DNA of 52,763 nucleotides from CAXTSE01 sp964246985 (lineage in GTDB: Bacteria > Actinomycetota > Actinomycetes > Actinomycetales > Microbacteriaceae): positions 1 through 52,763 of the forward strand of contig CAXTSE010000020.1 in NCBI GenBank assembly GCA_964246985.1. Reading direction: 5' to 3'. Below are positions 15,491-21,483 of this stretch, in pieces. Position 1 is the first letter of the stretch; the number at the start of each line of letters is the position of its first letter. The position numbers were made by a program, and so were the translations under genes. A model generated the notes under the pieces. The model ran no database searches. It worked only from the letters and a program-made list of their open reading frames with translations, and was not told the origin of the DNA.

Positions 15491-16864
15491 ATGACAATGG
15501 ACACAGCCATGAGCCCCGCACCCGCACCGTCCGCACCCGCGCCCGCCGCATCCGCACCCCGTCGCGGCAATCTGTACGCGCAGCTGTGGCGAGGCGTGCC
15601 GCGGGAGCTGGGGTTCCTGCTGCCACTGCTGGCGATCGTGGTCGTCGGACTGACCCTGACGGCATCGCTGTTCTTCACCGGGATCGGCGGCATCTTCATC
15701 ATCGTGGGCGTGCTCGCCGTGATCGCGGCCCTCTTCGCGGCCCGCGGCTTCGGCATGTTCGAGCTGCTGCGGCTGCGCGGCGCCGGGGTCCCCGCGATCA
15801 CGCCGCCCGTGTGGGATCGCGTCCCGTCGGAGGCGTCGTGGTTCGCACGGCTGATGGCGCCTGTCGTCGACGGGCACTACTGGCTCTATCTGCTGCACAC
15901 CATGGTGGTGAACCCGATCGTCGGGATCGCCACCTGGACGGTGACGATCGTCTGGACGACGACCGCGTTCGGTGGCGTCACCTACTGGCTCTGGTCGTTG
16001 TGGCTCGATCCCGAGGACCGCGGGTACGGGCTGCTCGATCAGCTGCGGCTCGTCATGGGGCCGGACGACGCCGCGGCGTTCGTCGGCTCGCCGGCCGAGA
16101 TCGTCCTGGCCTTCGTCGTCGGACTCCTCTTCCTCGCCACGCTGCCGTTCGTGACCCACGGGCTGGTGCTCGTCCACCAGGGGATCGCGCGGGGCATGCT
16201 CGCCGCGTTCCTGAGCGAGCAGCTGAAGCGCGAGGTCACAGGTCTCGCCGCGTCGCGGTCGGCGGCCGTCGCCGCCGAGGGCACCGCGCTCCGGCGGCTC
16301 GAGCGCGACATCCACGACGGGCCGCAGCAGCGTCTGGTGCGGCTCCAGATGGATCTCGCGGCCGCGGACCGCCAGCTCGACGGCGACCCCGCCGCGGCGC
16401 GTGCGCTGATCGAGGAGGCGATGCAGCAGTCGAAGGACGCGCTCGAGGAGCTGCGCTCGCTGTCGCGCGGGTTCGCGCCGCCGATCCTGCTCGACCGCGG
16501 CCTGGTGGCGGCTCTCGAGTCTCTGGCGGTGCGCGCCGCGCTGCCGCTCACCATCACCTCGGCACTCCCGACCGACCTCGAGCTGCCGGTCGAGGTGCAG
16601 CGGAACGCGTACTTCATCGCCGCGGAGGCGATCACCAATGCCGCCAAGCACAGCGGTGCGACGGTCGTCGACGTCGGCCTGCGGCTGCGCGACTCCGGTC
16701 TGGATGTCGTGGTCACCGACGACGGACACGGCGGCGCCGCGCCGGCGGAGGGTCACGGTCTGGCCGGTCTCGACGAGCGCGTGCGCGGCCTCGGCGGCAC
16801 CCTCGTCATCACCAGTCCCGCGGGCGGTCCGACGTCGATCGCCGCCCACCTCCCGGTCGCATGA
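15491..16864 (+). CDS. Sensor histidine kinase (HisKA_3/NarL-partner type)
   Basis: 457 residues from the ATG at 15491, which has GAGG eight bases upstream; an alternative ATG at 15455 lacks a Shine-Dalgarno. A Pro/Ala-rich N terminus is followed by an N-terminal membrane module of about four helices (FLLPLLAIVVVGLTLTASLF, IIVGVLAVIAALFAA, and two more around residues 130-230). The dimerisation/phosphoacceptor box is LERDIHDGPQQRLVRLQMDL with His275, and the ATPase domain carries AAEAITNAAKHSGA (N box) and VTDDGHGGA (G1). The signal is unknown. The response regulator follows 66 bases downstream and is the obvious partner. The layout resembles actinobacterial sensor kinases with a DUF-type sensor domain rather than a periplasmic one. 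Confidence 0.9.
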   Translation: MTMDTAMSPAPAPSAPAPAASAPRRGNLYAQLWRGVPRELGFLLPLLAIVVVGLTLTASLFFTGIGGIFIIVGVLAVIAALFAARGFGMFELLRLRGAGVPAITPPVWDRVPSEASWFARLMAPVVDGHYWLYLLHTMVVNPIVGIATWTVTIVWTTTAFGGVTYWLWSLWLDPEDRGYGLLDQLRLVMGPDDAAAFVGSPAEIVLAFVVGLLFLATLPFVTHGLVLVHQGIARGMLAAFLSEQLKREVTGLAASRSAAVAAEGTALRRLERDIHDGPQQRLVRLQMDLAAADRQLDGDPAAARALIEEAMQQSKDALEELRSLSRGFAPPILLDRGLVAALESLAVRAALPLTITSALPTDLELPVEVQRNAYFIAAEAITNAAKHSGATVVDVGLRLRDSGLDVVVTDDGHGGAAPAEGHGLAGLDERVRGLGGTLVITSPAGGPTSIAAHLPVA

Positions 16865-16930
16865 GCTGGCCGAGAAGCGCCGCGAAGCGAGGCGCCTCGA
16901 CGCCTCACCCCGGCACGAGAGAATGACCCC

Positions 16931-17578
16931 ATGACCCCCCTCCGCGTCGTCGTCGCCGACGACTCCGTCCTCCTCCGCGAGGGCCTGGTCCGCGTGCTGG
17001 TCGAGGCGGGTCACGAGGTCATCGGCGCCTTCGGCGACGCCGACTCCCTTCTCGCCGAGGTGTCCGCGCTGGCGCCCGACCTTGCGGTGCTCGACGTGCG
17101 GATGCCGCCCACCTTCCGCGACGAGGGGGTGCGCGCCGCGATCCGGCTCCGATCCGAGCTGCCGAGCGTGGGGATCCTGCTGCTGTCCCAGTACGTCGAG
17201 GTCGCTTACGCGCAGGAGCTGCTCGGCGCGGGCACCGGGGGAGTCGGCTACCTGCTCAAGGATCGCGTCGCGTCCCTCGCCGACCTGACCGACGCCATCG
17301 ACCGCATCGCTGACGGCGGCACCGTGCTCGATCCGGAGGTGGTGGCGCAGCTGATCGGCCGCCGCAACGATCCGCTCGCATCGCTCACTCAGCGCGAGCG
17401 CGAGGTGCTGCAGCTCATGGCCGAGGGGCGCACCAACGCCGCGATCGGCCGAGCCCTCTTCATCGGGGTGGGCGCCGTCGAGAAGAATGTGACCTCGATC
17501 TTCGGCAAGCTCGGACTCGAGGACTCGGGGACCGACCATCGGCGGGTGCTGGCCGTCATCGCCTGGCTGCAGCGCTGA
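16931..17578 (+). CDS. Response regulator, NarL/LuxR family
   Basis: 215 residues. The receiver domain has the acidic pair Asp10/Asp11, phosphoacceptor Asp55 in LAVLDVRMPP, and Lys110 in GYLLKDRV. The output is a LuxR-type helix-turn-helix (LTQREREVLQLMAEGRTNAAIG, then GVGAVEKNVTSIFGKLGL). It is phosphorylated by the kinase encoded just upstream and binds DNA as a dimer; targets are not visible here. The receiver shows the RMPPTFRDEG variant common in actinobacterial NarL-type regulators. The ATG is the first codon after the 66-base gap following the kinase. A strong stem-loop at 17594-17637 ends the operon. Confidence 0.93.
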   Translation: MTPLRVVVADDSVLLREGLVRVLVEAGHEVIGAFGDADSLLAEVSALAPDLAVLDVRMPPTFRDEGVRAAIRLRSELPSVGILLLSQYVEVAYAQELLGAGTGGVGYLLKDRVASLADLTDAIDRIADGGTVLDPEVVAQLIGRRNDPLASLTQREREVLQLMAEGRTNAAIGRALFIGVGAVEKNVTSIFGKLGLEDSGTDHRRVLAVIAWLQR

Positions 17579-17593
17579 TCCGCACGCCTTAAC

Positions 17594-17637
17594 AGCGCGA
17601 AGGGCCGGACGACGTCGTCGTCACGGCCCTTCGCGCT
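17594..17637. terminator. Bidirectional hairpin terminator
   Basis: Perfect 13-base arms AGCGCGAAGGGCC and GGCCCTTCGCGCT enclose an 18-base loop containing the palindrome GACGACGTCGTC. It lies 15 bases past the response-regulator stop and about 80 bases past the stop of the convergent DUF2510 gene. There is no U-tract, as is common in high-GC actinobacteria. Confidence 0.75.
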
Positions 17638-17716
17638 ACGGTGGCTTCCGCGGGATCAGGGGGGATTACCGCGGAACCGTACTGCTGTGTTGCGGGGTGA
17701 AGCTGTGGTGCGAACG

Positions 17717-17884
17717 CTACGCGCTGATGAGCTGCGACGCGCTGCCCCAGGAGTGGAGCTCGGTGCGCTCCTCCTGGATGTTGTTGGTCCAGCCGATGCC
17801 GTTCCACCAGCGCAGCTGGGGGAGGCCCAGCGGGTCGCGGTACCAGCCGGCGGGGGCTGCGGAGGTCGAAGGGGTGACGGTCAT
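17717..17884 (-). CDS. DUF2510 small protein
   Basis: 55 residues, below usual gene-finder limits. It has a clear DUF2510 core, AAPAGWYRDPLGLPQLRWWNGIGWTNNI, split by the usual Gly-Trp-Tyr and Trp-Trp-Asn-Gly motifs. DUF2510 domains are Trp-rich modules, often found at the N terminus of actinobacterial membrane proteins; here the module stands almost alone, with only a short Thr/Ser leader and a 15-residue tail. A good AGGAGT Shine-Dalgarno nine bases before the ATG supports expression. It is divergent from the GNAT gene, with a 217-base region between them that contains a perfect inverted repeat (18015-18042). Function is unknown. Confidence 0.8.
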   Translation of the reverse strand: MTVTPSTSAAPAGWYRDPLGLPQLRWWNGIGWTNNIQEERTELHSWGSASQLISA

Positions 17885-18014
17885 GGGGGACTCCTGGGTG
17901 AGAGTGTCTGCTGAGGTGGTGTCGCCCGGTTGGGGGGTTGATTTGGGTTCCCGTGCGACGTGAACGACGATACGTCCTCCCTTTGGGGGACACTGACACC
18001 CGAATGGGGGGTCC

Positions 18015-18042
18015 AGCGGGTTAAATCCGGTCTTAACCCGCT
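18015..18042. promoter_or_regulatory. Perfect inverted repeat, candidate operator
   Basis: Arms AGCGGGTTAA and TTAACCCGCT (10 bases each, no mismatch) are separated by eight bases. It sits in the intergenic region between the divergent DUF2510 and GNAT genes, 48 bases upstream of the GNAT -10. An AT core with GC flanks suits a dimeric regulator; a terminator role is unlikely at this position. Confidence 0.45.
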
Positions 18043-18089
18043 CCGCCGAGCCGCGGATTCCGCACCTGAGGGCCGTCTCATGCGAGCGA

Positions 18090-18095
18090 TATCGT
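18090..18095 (+). promoter_or_regulatory. -10 element (TATCGT) for the leaderless GNAT gene
   Basis: TATCGT lies six bases before the ATG at 18102, and no ribosome binding site is visible. Confidence 0.4.
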
Positions 18096-18101
18096 CGTGG
18101 A

Positions 18102-18560
18102 ATGACCGATCGACTGACATTCCGGAGGGCCCGTCTCGACGAGGCCTCCGCCGTCATGGTGTTCTGGCCAGAGGCTGCCGAGGACGCCCATCGTCCGTCC
18201 GACAGCGCGGACGCGGTGGCGCGCCTCGTGGAGCGCGACCCTGATGCGCTGTGGCTGGCCGTCGACGCGGGAGCGGACTCCGGATCCGATGGTCGCTCGC
18301 CCGAGACGATCGTCGGATCGCTGATCGCCGGGTGGGACGGCTGGCGGTTCCACCTGTATCGGCTGGCGGTCGCGCCCGCCCATCGTCGCCTCGGAATCGC
18401 CCGGCGGCTGCTCGACGCCGCCGAGCAGCGTTTCGCCGAGCACGGGGCCACGCGGGTCGACGCGATGGTGCTCGACGAGAACGCGGAGGCGCACGGCTTC
18501 TGGCAGGCGGCCGGCTATCAGCCGCAGGGGGAGTGGTCGCGCTGGGTCAAGGCGCTGTAG
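18102..18560 (+). CDS. GNAT family N-acetyltransferase
   Basis: 152 residues with the GNAT fold. Motif A is LYRLAVAPAHRRLGIARRLLDAAEQRF (about residues 85-111), where RRLGIA is the acetyl-CoA pyrophosphate loop. Motif B is VLDENAEAHGFWQAAGYQPQG near the C terminus. It transfers an acetyl group from acetyl-CoA to an amine; the acceptor is unknown. The start codon sits six bases after a TATCGT -10, fitting a leaderless message. Neighbours are a DUF2510 micro-gene (divergent) and the Cys-rich peptide gene (convergent, 49 bases away), neither of which suggests a substrate. Confidence 0.88.
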   Translation: MTDRLTFRRARLDEASAVMVFWPEAAEDAHRPSDSADAVARLVERDPDALWLAVDAGADSGSDGRSPETIVGSLIAGWDGWRFHLYRLAVAPAHRRLGIARRLLDAAEQRFAEHGATRVDAMVLDENAEAHGFWQAAGYQPQGEWSRWVKAL

Positions 18561-18609
18561 CTCAGCGGGGAACCCGGCCGCCGTAGCGCTCCGACGGCCG
18601 GGCGGCAGA

Positions 18610-18684
18610 TCAGCAGCAGCTGCTGGTGCAGCAGTGCTCGGGACATCCCGGCGGACAGGCCACCGGGTCGCAGCAATCGTGCAT
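18610..18684 (-). CDS. Cysteine-rich micropeptide (24 residues, 8 Cys, 2 His)
   Basis: A 24-codon frame from ATG at 18684 to TGA at 18610, preceded by AGGAG seven bases upstream. Cys occupies positions 4, 5, 10, 14, 18, 19, 23 and 24; His is at 2 and 17; the rest is Pro, Gly, Asp, Glu, Ser and Thr, with no hydrophobic core. One third Cys arranged as CC, C, C, CC, CC is what a thiolate metal or metalloid ligand looks like. It is divergent from an ArsR-family regulator whose Cys pattern is arsenite-like. Two matching inverted repeats (18700-18715, 18738-18753) lie between them, so it is probably a member of that regulon. I know no named family. A chance frame is the alternative. Confidence 0.6.
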   Translation of the reverse strand: MHDCCDPVACPPGCPEHCCTSSCC

Positions 18685-18699
18685 GATCTTTCTCCTTCC

Positions 18700-18715
18700 A
18701 TCGACGGCTGTCGAT
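18700..18715. promoter_or_regulatory. Operator-like inverted repeat 1 (ATCGAC-N4-GTCGAT)
   Basis: A perfect 6-4-6 inverted repeat located 16 bases upstream of the micropeptide ATG, in its leader or at its predicted start site. It shares 12 of 16 positions with repeat 2, including all outer bases but one. Confidence 0.5.
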
Positions 18716-18737
18716 GCGGGCCAGCCTCTCGTTAAAG

Positions 18738-18753
18738 ATCGACAACTGTCAAT
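18738..18753. promoter_or_regulatory. Operator-like inverted repeat 2 (ATCGACAACTGTCAAT) over the -35 region
   Basis: Same 16-base architecture as repeat 1 with one mismatch between the arms, 38 bases away centre to centre. On the minus strand it contains TTGACA (18752-18747), a consensus -35 for the micropeptide, followed after 18 bases by GAGGCT. It lies 15 bases before the regulator ATG on the plus strand. Confidence 0.55.
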
Positions 18754-18767
18754 ATTTATGCCAATCT

Positions 18768-19124
18768 ATGTTTGTGACGACGATCGAGCTGCTACCCCTC
18801 CGTGACCTGCAGGCCTGCTGCGCCCCGATCACCCGCGAGGTCATCTCCGAGGCGAATGCCGCGTCGCTCGCCCGCTCGATGAAAGCGCTGGCAGATCCCG
18901 CGCGCATCCGCCTGATCTCGATGATCGCTGCGCATGACGACGGCGAGGCGTGCGTCTGCGATCTGACCGAGCCGCTCGGCCTGTCGCAGCCCACGGTCTC
19001 GCATCACCTGCGGGTTCTGACCGAAGCGGGATTCCTCAGCCGGTCGAAGCGCGCGACCTGGGCGTACTACCGGATCGTGCCGGGTTCGCTCGACGCGGTG
19101 TCGTCATTCTTGACGGCTGCGTAG
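18768..19124 (+). CDS. ArsR/SmtB-family metalloregulator, arsenite-sensor type
   Basis: 118 residues, one winged helix-turn-helix: dimer helix, ALADPARIRLISMIAAH, then recognition helix LSQPTVSHHLRVLTEAGFL and wing SKRATWAYYRI. Metal(loid) candidates are Cys17-Cys18 near the N terminus and Cys62/Cys64 in ACVCDL on the alpha-3 region. The N-terminal CC pair resembles Corynebacterium ArsR1 (Cys15, Cys16, Cys55), and CVCDL resembles the E. coli arsenite site. It should repress in the apo state and be released by As(III)/Sb(III), though Cd or another soft metal is possible. The leader is short and AT-rich. No efflux pump or reductase is nearby. Its 3' end overlaps the convergent gene at 19067 by 58 bases. 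Confidence 0.88.
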   Translation: MFVTTIELLPLRDLQACCAPITREVISEANAASLARSMKALADPARIRLISMIAAHDDGEACVCDLTEPLGLSQPTVSHHLRVLTEAGFLSRSKRATWAYYRIVPGSLDAVSSFLTAA

Positions 19125-19408
19125 TCGGGGTAGGCCGCGCCGCGGTCGCCCGCCGGCGTGGTCGCCGTGGGCTGGTCGAACAGCACCGACTGGTCGGCCT
19201 GCTCGAGCGTCTCGAAGTACCCGACGAGCGTGCGGTTGGCCGACGTCTGCGCCCACGTGACCACGCGGAAGTAGCGGCGCCCTCGCGCCCCGAGCTCGAG
19301 AGCGCGGATCACCGCGGCCGGTTCGCGCATCGAGTTGCGCATCACCACCCACTCGTCGACGCCGACCCGGATGGGCGGCCAGGGCGGCTGCCAGGGTGCG
19401 TGCGCCAT
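19067..19408 (-). CDS. Hypothetical protein of an SOS-controlled pair
   Basis: 113 residues, soluble. The N-terminal two thirds are ordered-looking (VDEWVVMRNSMREPAAVIRAL, RRYFRVVTWAQTSANRTLVG, YFETLEQADQSVLF); the tail after QPTATTPAGDRG is low complexity. It starts three bases after the DUF6504 stop, hence the same transcript and the same LexA box. I recall similar small proteins beside actinobacterial mutasome genes (imuA, imuB, dnaE2), but none of those is in this window. Its last 19 codons overlap the 3' end of the arsR-like gene in the opposite direction. Molecular function unknown; a DNA-damage role is inferred from regulation only. Confidence 0.7.
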   Translation of the reverse strand: MAHAPWQPPWPPIRVGVDEWVVMRNSMREPAAVIRALELGARGRRYFRVVTWAQTSANRTLVGYFETLEQADQSVLFDQPTATTPAGDRGAAYPDYAAVKNDDTASSEPGTIR

Positions 19409-19411
19409 CCG

Positions 19412-19669
19412 TCAGTCGTAGGCCCGCAGGAGCTGCCACGCGCCCTGGATCAGGTCGTACCGCACATCGAAGACGTAGGCCTCGCCGTCCTCCGCGCGCC
19501 CGAGGAAGCGCCACCGCACGAGCGGAAGGGGCGGATGCGTCGCGAACCCCTCGTAGATGCCCTCGCCCCGCTTCAAGAGAGTCGGGGTATCGGCGACGCG
19601 GTAGCGCTTGTCGTGCCACACCAGCGCGGCGGGCGTCTCGTGGTCGAGCTCCACGGCGACGGCGTCCAT
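19412..19669 (-). CDS. DUF6504 family protein, SOS-controlled
   Basis: 85 residues. It shows the DUF6504 pattern: an N-terminal strand DAVAVELDHETPAALVWHDKRYRV, then VRWRFLGRAEDGEAYVFDVRYDLIQGAWQLLRAYD, a small beta-rich domain whose closing motif resembles proteins adjacent to ImuB in actinobacteria. The ATG at 19669 has a textbook AGGAGG, and a perfect LexA box lies 12 bases upstream, so it should be induced on DNA damage. The next gene follows after three bases. No polymerase, recA or lexA is nearby, so the pair is either a separated part of a mutasome or an independent SOS unit. Activity is unknown. Confidence 0.8.
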   Translation of the reverse strand: MDAVAVELDHETPAALVWHDKRYRVADTPTLLKRGEGIYEGFATHPPLPLVRWRFLGRAEDGEAYVFDVRYDLIQGAWQLLRAYD

Positions 19670-19680
19670 GCATCCTCCTC

Positions 19681-19696
19681 TCGAACGTGTGTTCGA
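19681..19696. promoter_or_regulatory. Perfect LexA (SOS) box TCGAACGTGTGTTCGA
   Basis: The site is an exact TCGAAC-N4-GTTCGA, the actinobacterial SOS consensus. On the minus strand it lies between a promoter (TTGGCG, 16 bases, CATACT at 19710-19705) and the AGGAGG/ATG of the DUF6504 gene, the position expected for LexA repression. Confidence 0.9.
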
Positions 19697-19704
19697 ATGT
19701 GAAG

Positions 19705-19732
19705 AGTATGCCCGCGTGCGCCGACACGCCAA
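19705..19732 (-). promoter_or_regulatory. Promoter of the SOS pair (TTGGCG-N16-CATACT)
   Basis: On the minus strand TTGGCG (19732-19727) and CATACT (19710-19705) are 16 bases apart. The predicted start falls at the edge of the LexA box. Confidence 0.45.
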
Positions 19733-19738
19733 AGGCGT

Positions 19739-20095
19739 CTATCGGTCGGAGTCGAGCTCGCCCGTCACAAGCGGAGCCACGATGATGATGGCCGCGCCGA
19801 TGAGGCAGACGGCGGACCCGATGTAGTCCCACACCGTCGGCTTGAAGCCGTCGACCACGATTCCCCAGGCGAGCGATCCGGCGACGAAGACTCCGCCGTA
19901 CGCAGCCAGGACCCTGCCGAAGTTCGCGTCCGGCTGGAAGGCGGCGACGAATCCGTACGCCCCCAGCAGCACGACGCCGAAGAGCGCGAGCAGCCACCCG
20001 CGGTTCTCCCGGACCGCCTGCCAGATGAGCCATGCGCCGCCGATCTCGGCGATGGCTGCGAGCACGAACAGCAGGATGATGCGCGCGAGGGTCAT
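19739..20095 (-). CDS. YnfA family small membrane protein
   Basis: 118 residues with four predicted membrane helices: IILLFVLAAIAEIGGAWLIWQAV, LLALFGVVLLGAYGFVAAF, AYGGVFVAGSLAWGIVVDGF, YIGSAVCLIGAAIIIVAP. Length, helix order and the AEIGGAW and AAYGGVFV motifs match UPF0060/YnfA, a family related to small multidrug-resistance transporters with some evidence for drug efflux. The ATG at 20095 begins right before the first helix. The gene lies upstream of the SOS pair on the same strand, but the SOS promoter lies between them, so they can be expressed independently. Confidence 0.9.
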   Translation of the reverse strand: MTLARIILLFVLAAIAEIGGAWLIWQAVRENRGWLLALFGVVLLGAYGFVAAFQPDANFGRVLAAYGGVFVAGSLAWGIVVDGFKPTVWDYIGSAVCLIGAAIIIVAPLVTGELDSDR

Positions 20096-20273
20096 GGGGT
20101 CATGGTCGCAGAGGTGTGGTGAGGTAGCCGCGTGACGACGCGCGCGCAGCTAGCGCCAGTGTGAAGAGGGCTGGTATCCGGCAGAGCCTGCGCTCGCTTC
20201 CTGCGCCAAGGTCGACAACCAGTCACGAGCCTGTCGCTCACTCGGCTGCTGCCACACCACCGAGGAGCAGGTT

Positions 20274-20492
20274 TCAGTGGTGGAGCTTGGCGCGTCGACT
20301 GCTCCTTACGCCTACGACGGTGGAGGCGACGATGAGAGCGACCAGTCCTAGCATGATCGCGTAGCCAACGACGATGTACCAGGCCGGGTTCTGCCCGGTG
20401 TGTACGAAGCCTGACACGATGACGTAGTTGGCGACCAAGGCGACGCCTTCGATCAGCCACAGGACGAGCAGGATGCGTCCAGTCCCGGTCAA
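20274..20492 (-). CDS. Small membrane protein (two helices)
   Basis: 72 residues: ILLVLWLIEGVALVANYVIV and AWYIVVGYAIMLGLVALIVA are two membrane helices joined by a short polar loop (SGFVHTGQNP), with a basic C terminus RSSRRAKLHH on the likely cytosolic side. No family recognised. It starts four bases after the stop of the next upstream gene, so it is cotranscribed with the 155-residue membrane protein. Base composition here is visibly less GC-rich and codon choice looser than in the flanking core genes, which hints at acquired DNA. Confidence 0.6.
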   Translation of the reverse strand: MTGTGRILLVLWLIEGVALVANYVIVSGFVHTGQNPAWYIVVGYAIMLGLVALIVASTVVGVRSSRRAKLHH

Positions 20493-20495
20493 CTG

Positions 20496-20963
20496 CTAGT
20501 CCTCACGTTTCGGAGCCTTCGGGGCGTACCCGCGAATCAGCAACAGGAAAACGACGAAGCTGATGGCGAAGGCGAGCGGCGTGGACCAGTGCAGCTCGCC
20601 GTCGAGCGCGAAGTTCAGCGACACGAGGAACAGCACGCCGCAGAGGACGCACAGGACCAGGTTCACCCGTTGCATAGTCGTCATCGCAGCCCATTTCGGC
20701 TTGATCACGGTAGACATCAGCGCCCACTTTCTAGGCCTGTACATCGGACGGGCCAGCTTCGCCCGGCGGGTCGGACCCTCGACGAAGTGGACCACGATCA
20801 GGAATACAACTGTGATTCCTGCACCCACGGCACCGACCAGCCAGCCGGTACCACTGTCAGTGGGGGTCCTGTTCAGGCCCTTAAGGGTTCCGCCGACCAG
20901 GAGAGCGATCCCGACGACGACGAAGGCCGCCGTGATGATCCACCCTTTGGCGCGATCGGACAT
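20496..20963 (-). CDS. Hypothetical membrane protein (four helices)
   Basis: 155 residues. Predicted helices are GWIITAAFVVVGIALLVGGT, GWLVGAVGAGITVVFLIVVHF, VNLVLCVLCGVLFLVSLNF and TPLAFAISFVVFLLLIRGY, with a central basic loop of about 40 residues (TRRAKLARPMYRPRKWAL). The ATG at 20963 is taken because upstream in-frame sequence is Arg/Asp low complexity. The next gene starts four bases on. No family recognised, and function is unknown. It belongs to a run of four small membrane genes on the same strand leading away from tRNA-Gly. Confidence 0.65.
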   Translation of the reverse strand: MSDRAKGWIITAAFVVVGIALLVGGTLKGLNRTPTDSGTGWLVGAVGAGITVVFLIVVHFVEGPTRRAKLARPMYRPRKWALMSTVIKPKWAAMTTMQRVNLVLCVLCGVLFLVSLNFALDGELHWSTPLAFAISFVVFLLLIRGYAPKAPKRED

Positions 20964-21004
20964 GGCTCGAGTATCCAGCACGATATAGCCGTAGCGGGTC
21001 AATG

Positions 21005-21259
21005 TCAGTTTAGGAGCCCGGCTATCGATGTCGGTATCGCTACCGCGCTGATCACCAGGCAGACGATGCCCACGACGACGAACTCCTGAGGCGTCGAGCG
21101 TTTCGCTGTCCGCGTTCCCGCGTGTGCCCAGAACCGCATGATCATGTCGCCGTTGACGCGCGCAACGGTCTCGCGGTGACGGAGGATCAAGATGCCGAGG
21201 ACGAGCGCGACGAGTCCGACACCCAACCCGCCGATGTTGTTCCACTCGACCTGCTTCAC
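21005..21259 (-). CDS. Small membrane protein (two helices)
   Basis: 84 residues with helices GGLGVGLVALVLGILIL and FVVVGIVCLVISAVAIPTSI flanking a hydrophilic middle (RHRETVARVNGDMIMRFWAHAG). The ATG at 21259 is the first in-frame start after the upstream gene. The layout resembles short immunity-like or accessory membrane proteins but matches no family I can name. It is 41 bases from the next gene, likely the same operon. GC content is slightly low for the window. Confidence 0.55.
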   Translation of the reverse strand: MKQVEWNNIGGLGVGLVALVLGILILRHRETVARVNGDMIMRFWAHAGTRTAKRSTPQEFVVVGIVCLVISAVAIPTSIAGLLN

Positions 21260-21288
21260 GCGGTCAGGCTAGCGGGCCGGTGACAGAC

Positions 21289-21483
21289 TCAACGCGACCG
21301 GCGCCAGATGACCATGAAGACTGTCGCGGGGATCAGCAGCAGGGCCGCCGCGCAGAGGAGGACCCAGGCGACGGCGAAAGCCTCTTCTCGCGTCGAGGTG
21401 ATCGCCGGAACGAAGAGCCCGAGCACGAGGAGCGCGACCGCCAGGGTCAGAAATCCCCATCCAGCCAGGCGTGCGCGGTCCAC
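21289..21483 (-). CDS. Small membrane protein (two helices)
   Basis: 64 residues from a GTG at 21483: helices GWGFLTLAVALLVLGLFVPAI and AWVLLCAAALLLIPATVFMVIW, with basic ends (DRARLAG, RRSR). It is the first gene of the four-gene membrane set. No Shine-Dalgarno or clear -10 is apparent, so the start is tentative. No family recognised. It could be one of the many short two-helix proteins of unknown role in actinobacteria. Confidence 0.5.
   Translation of the reverse strand: MDRARLAGWGFLTLAVALLVLGLFVPAITSTREEAFAVAWVLLCAAALLLIPATVFMVIWRRSR

Noticed and set aside
15356..17539. Long minus-strand frame opposite the two-component system
   Set aside because: Compositionally biased antisense frame without motifs; the plus-strand kinase and regulator explain the region.
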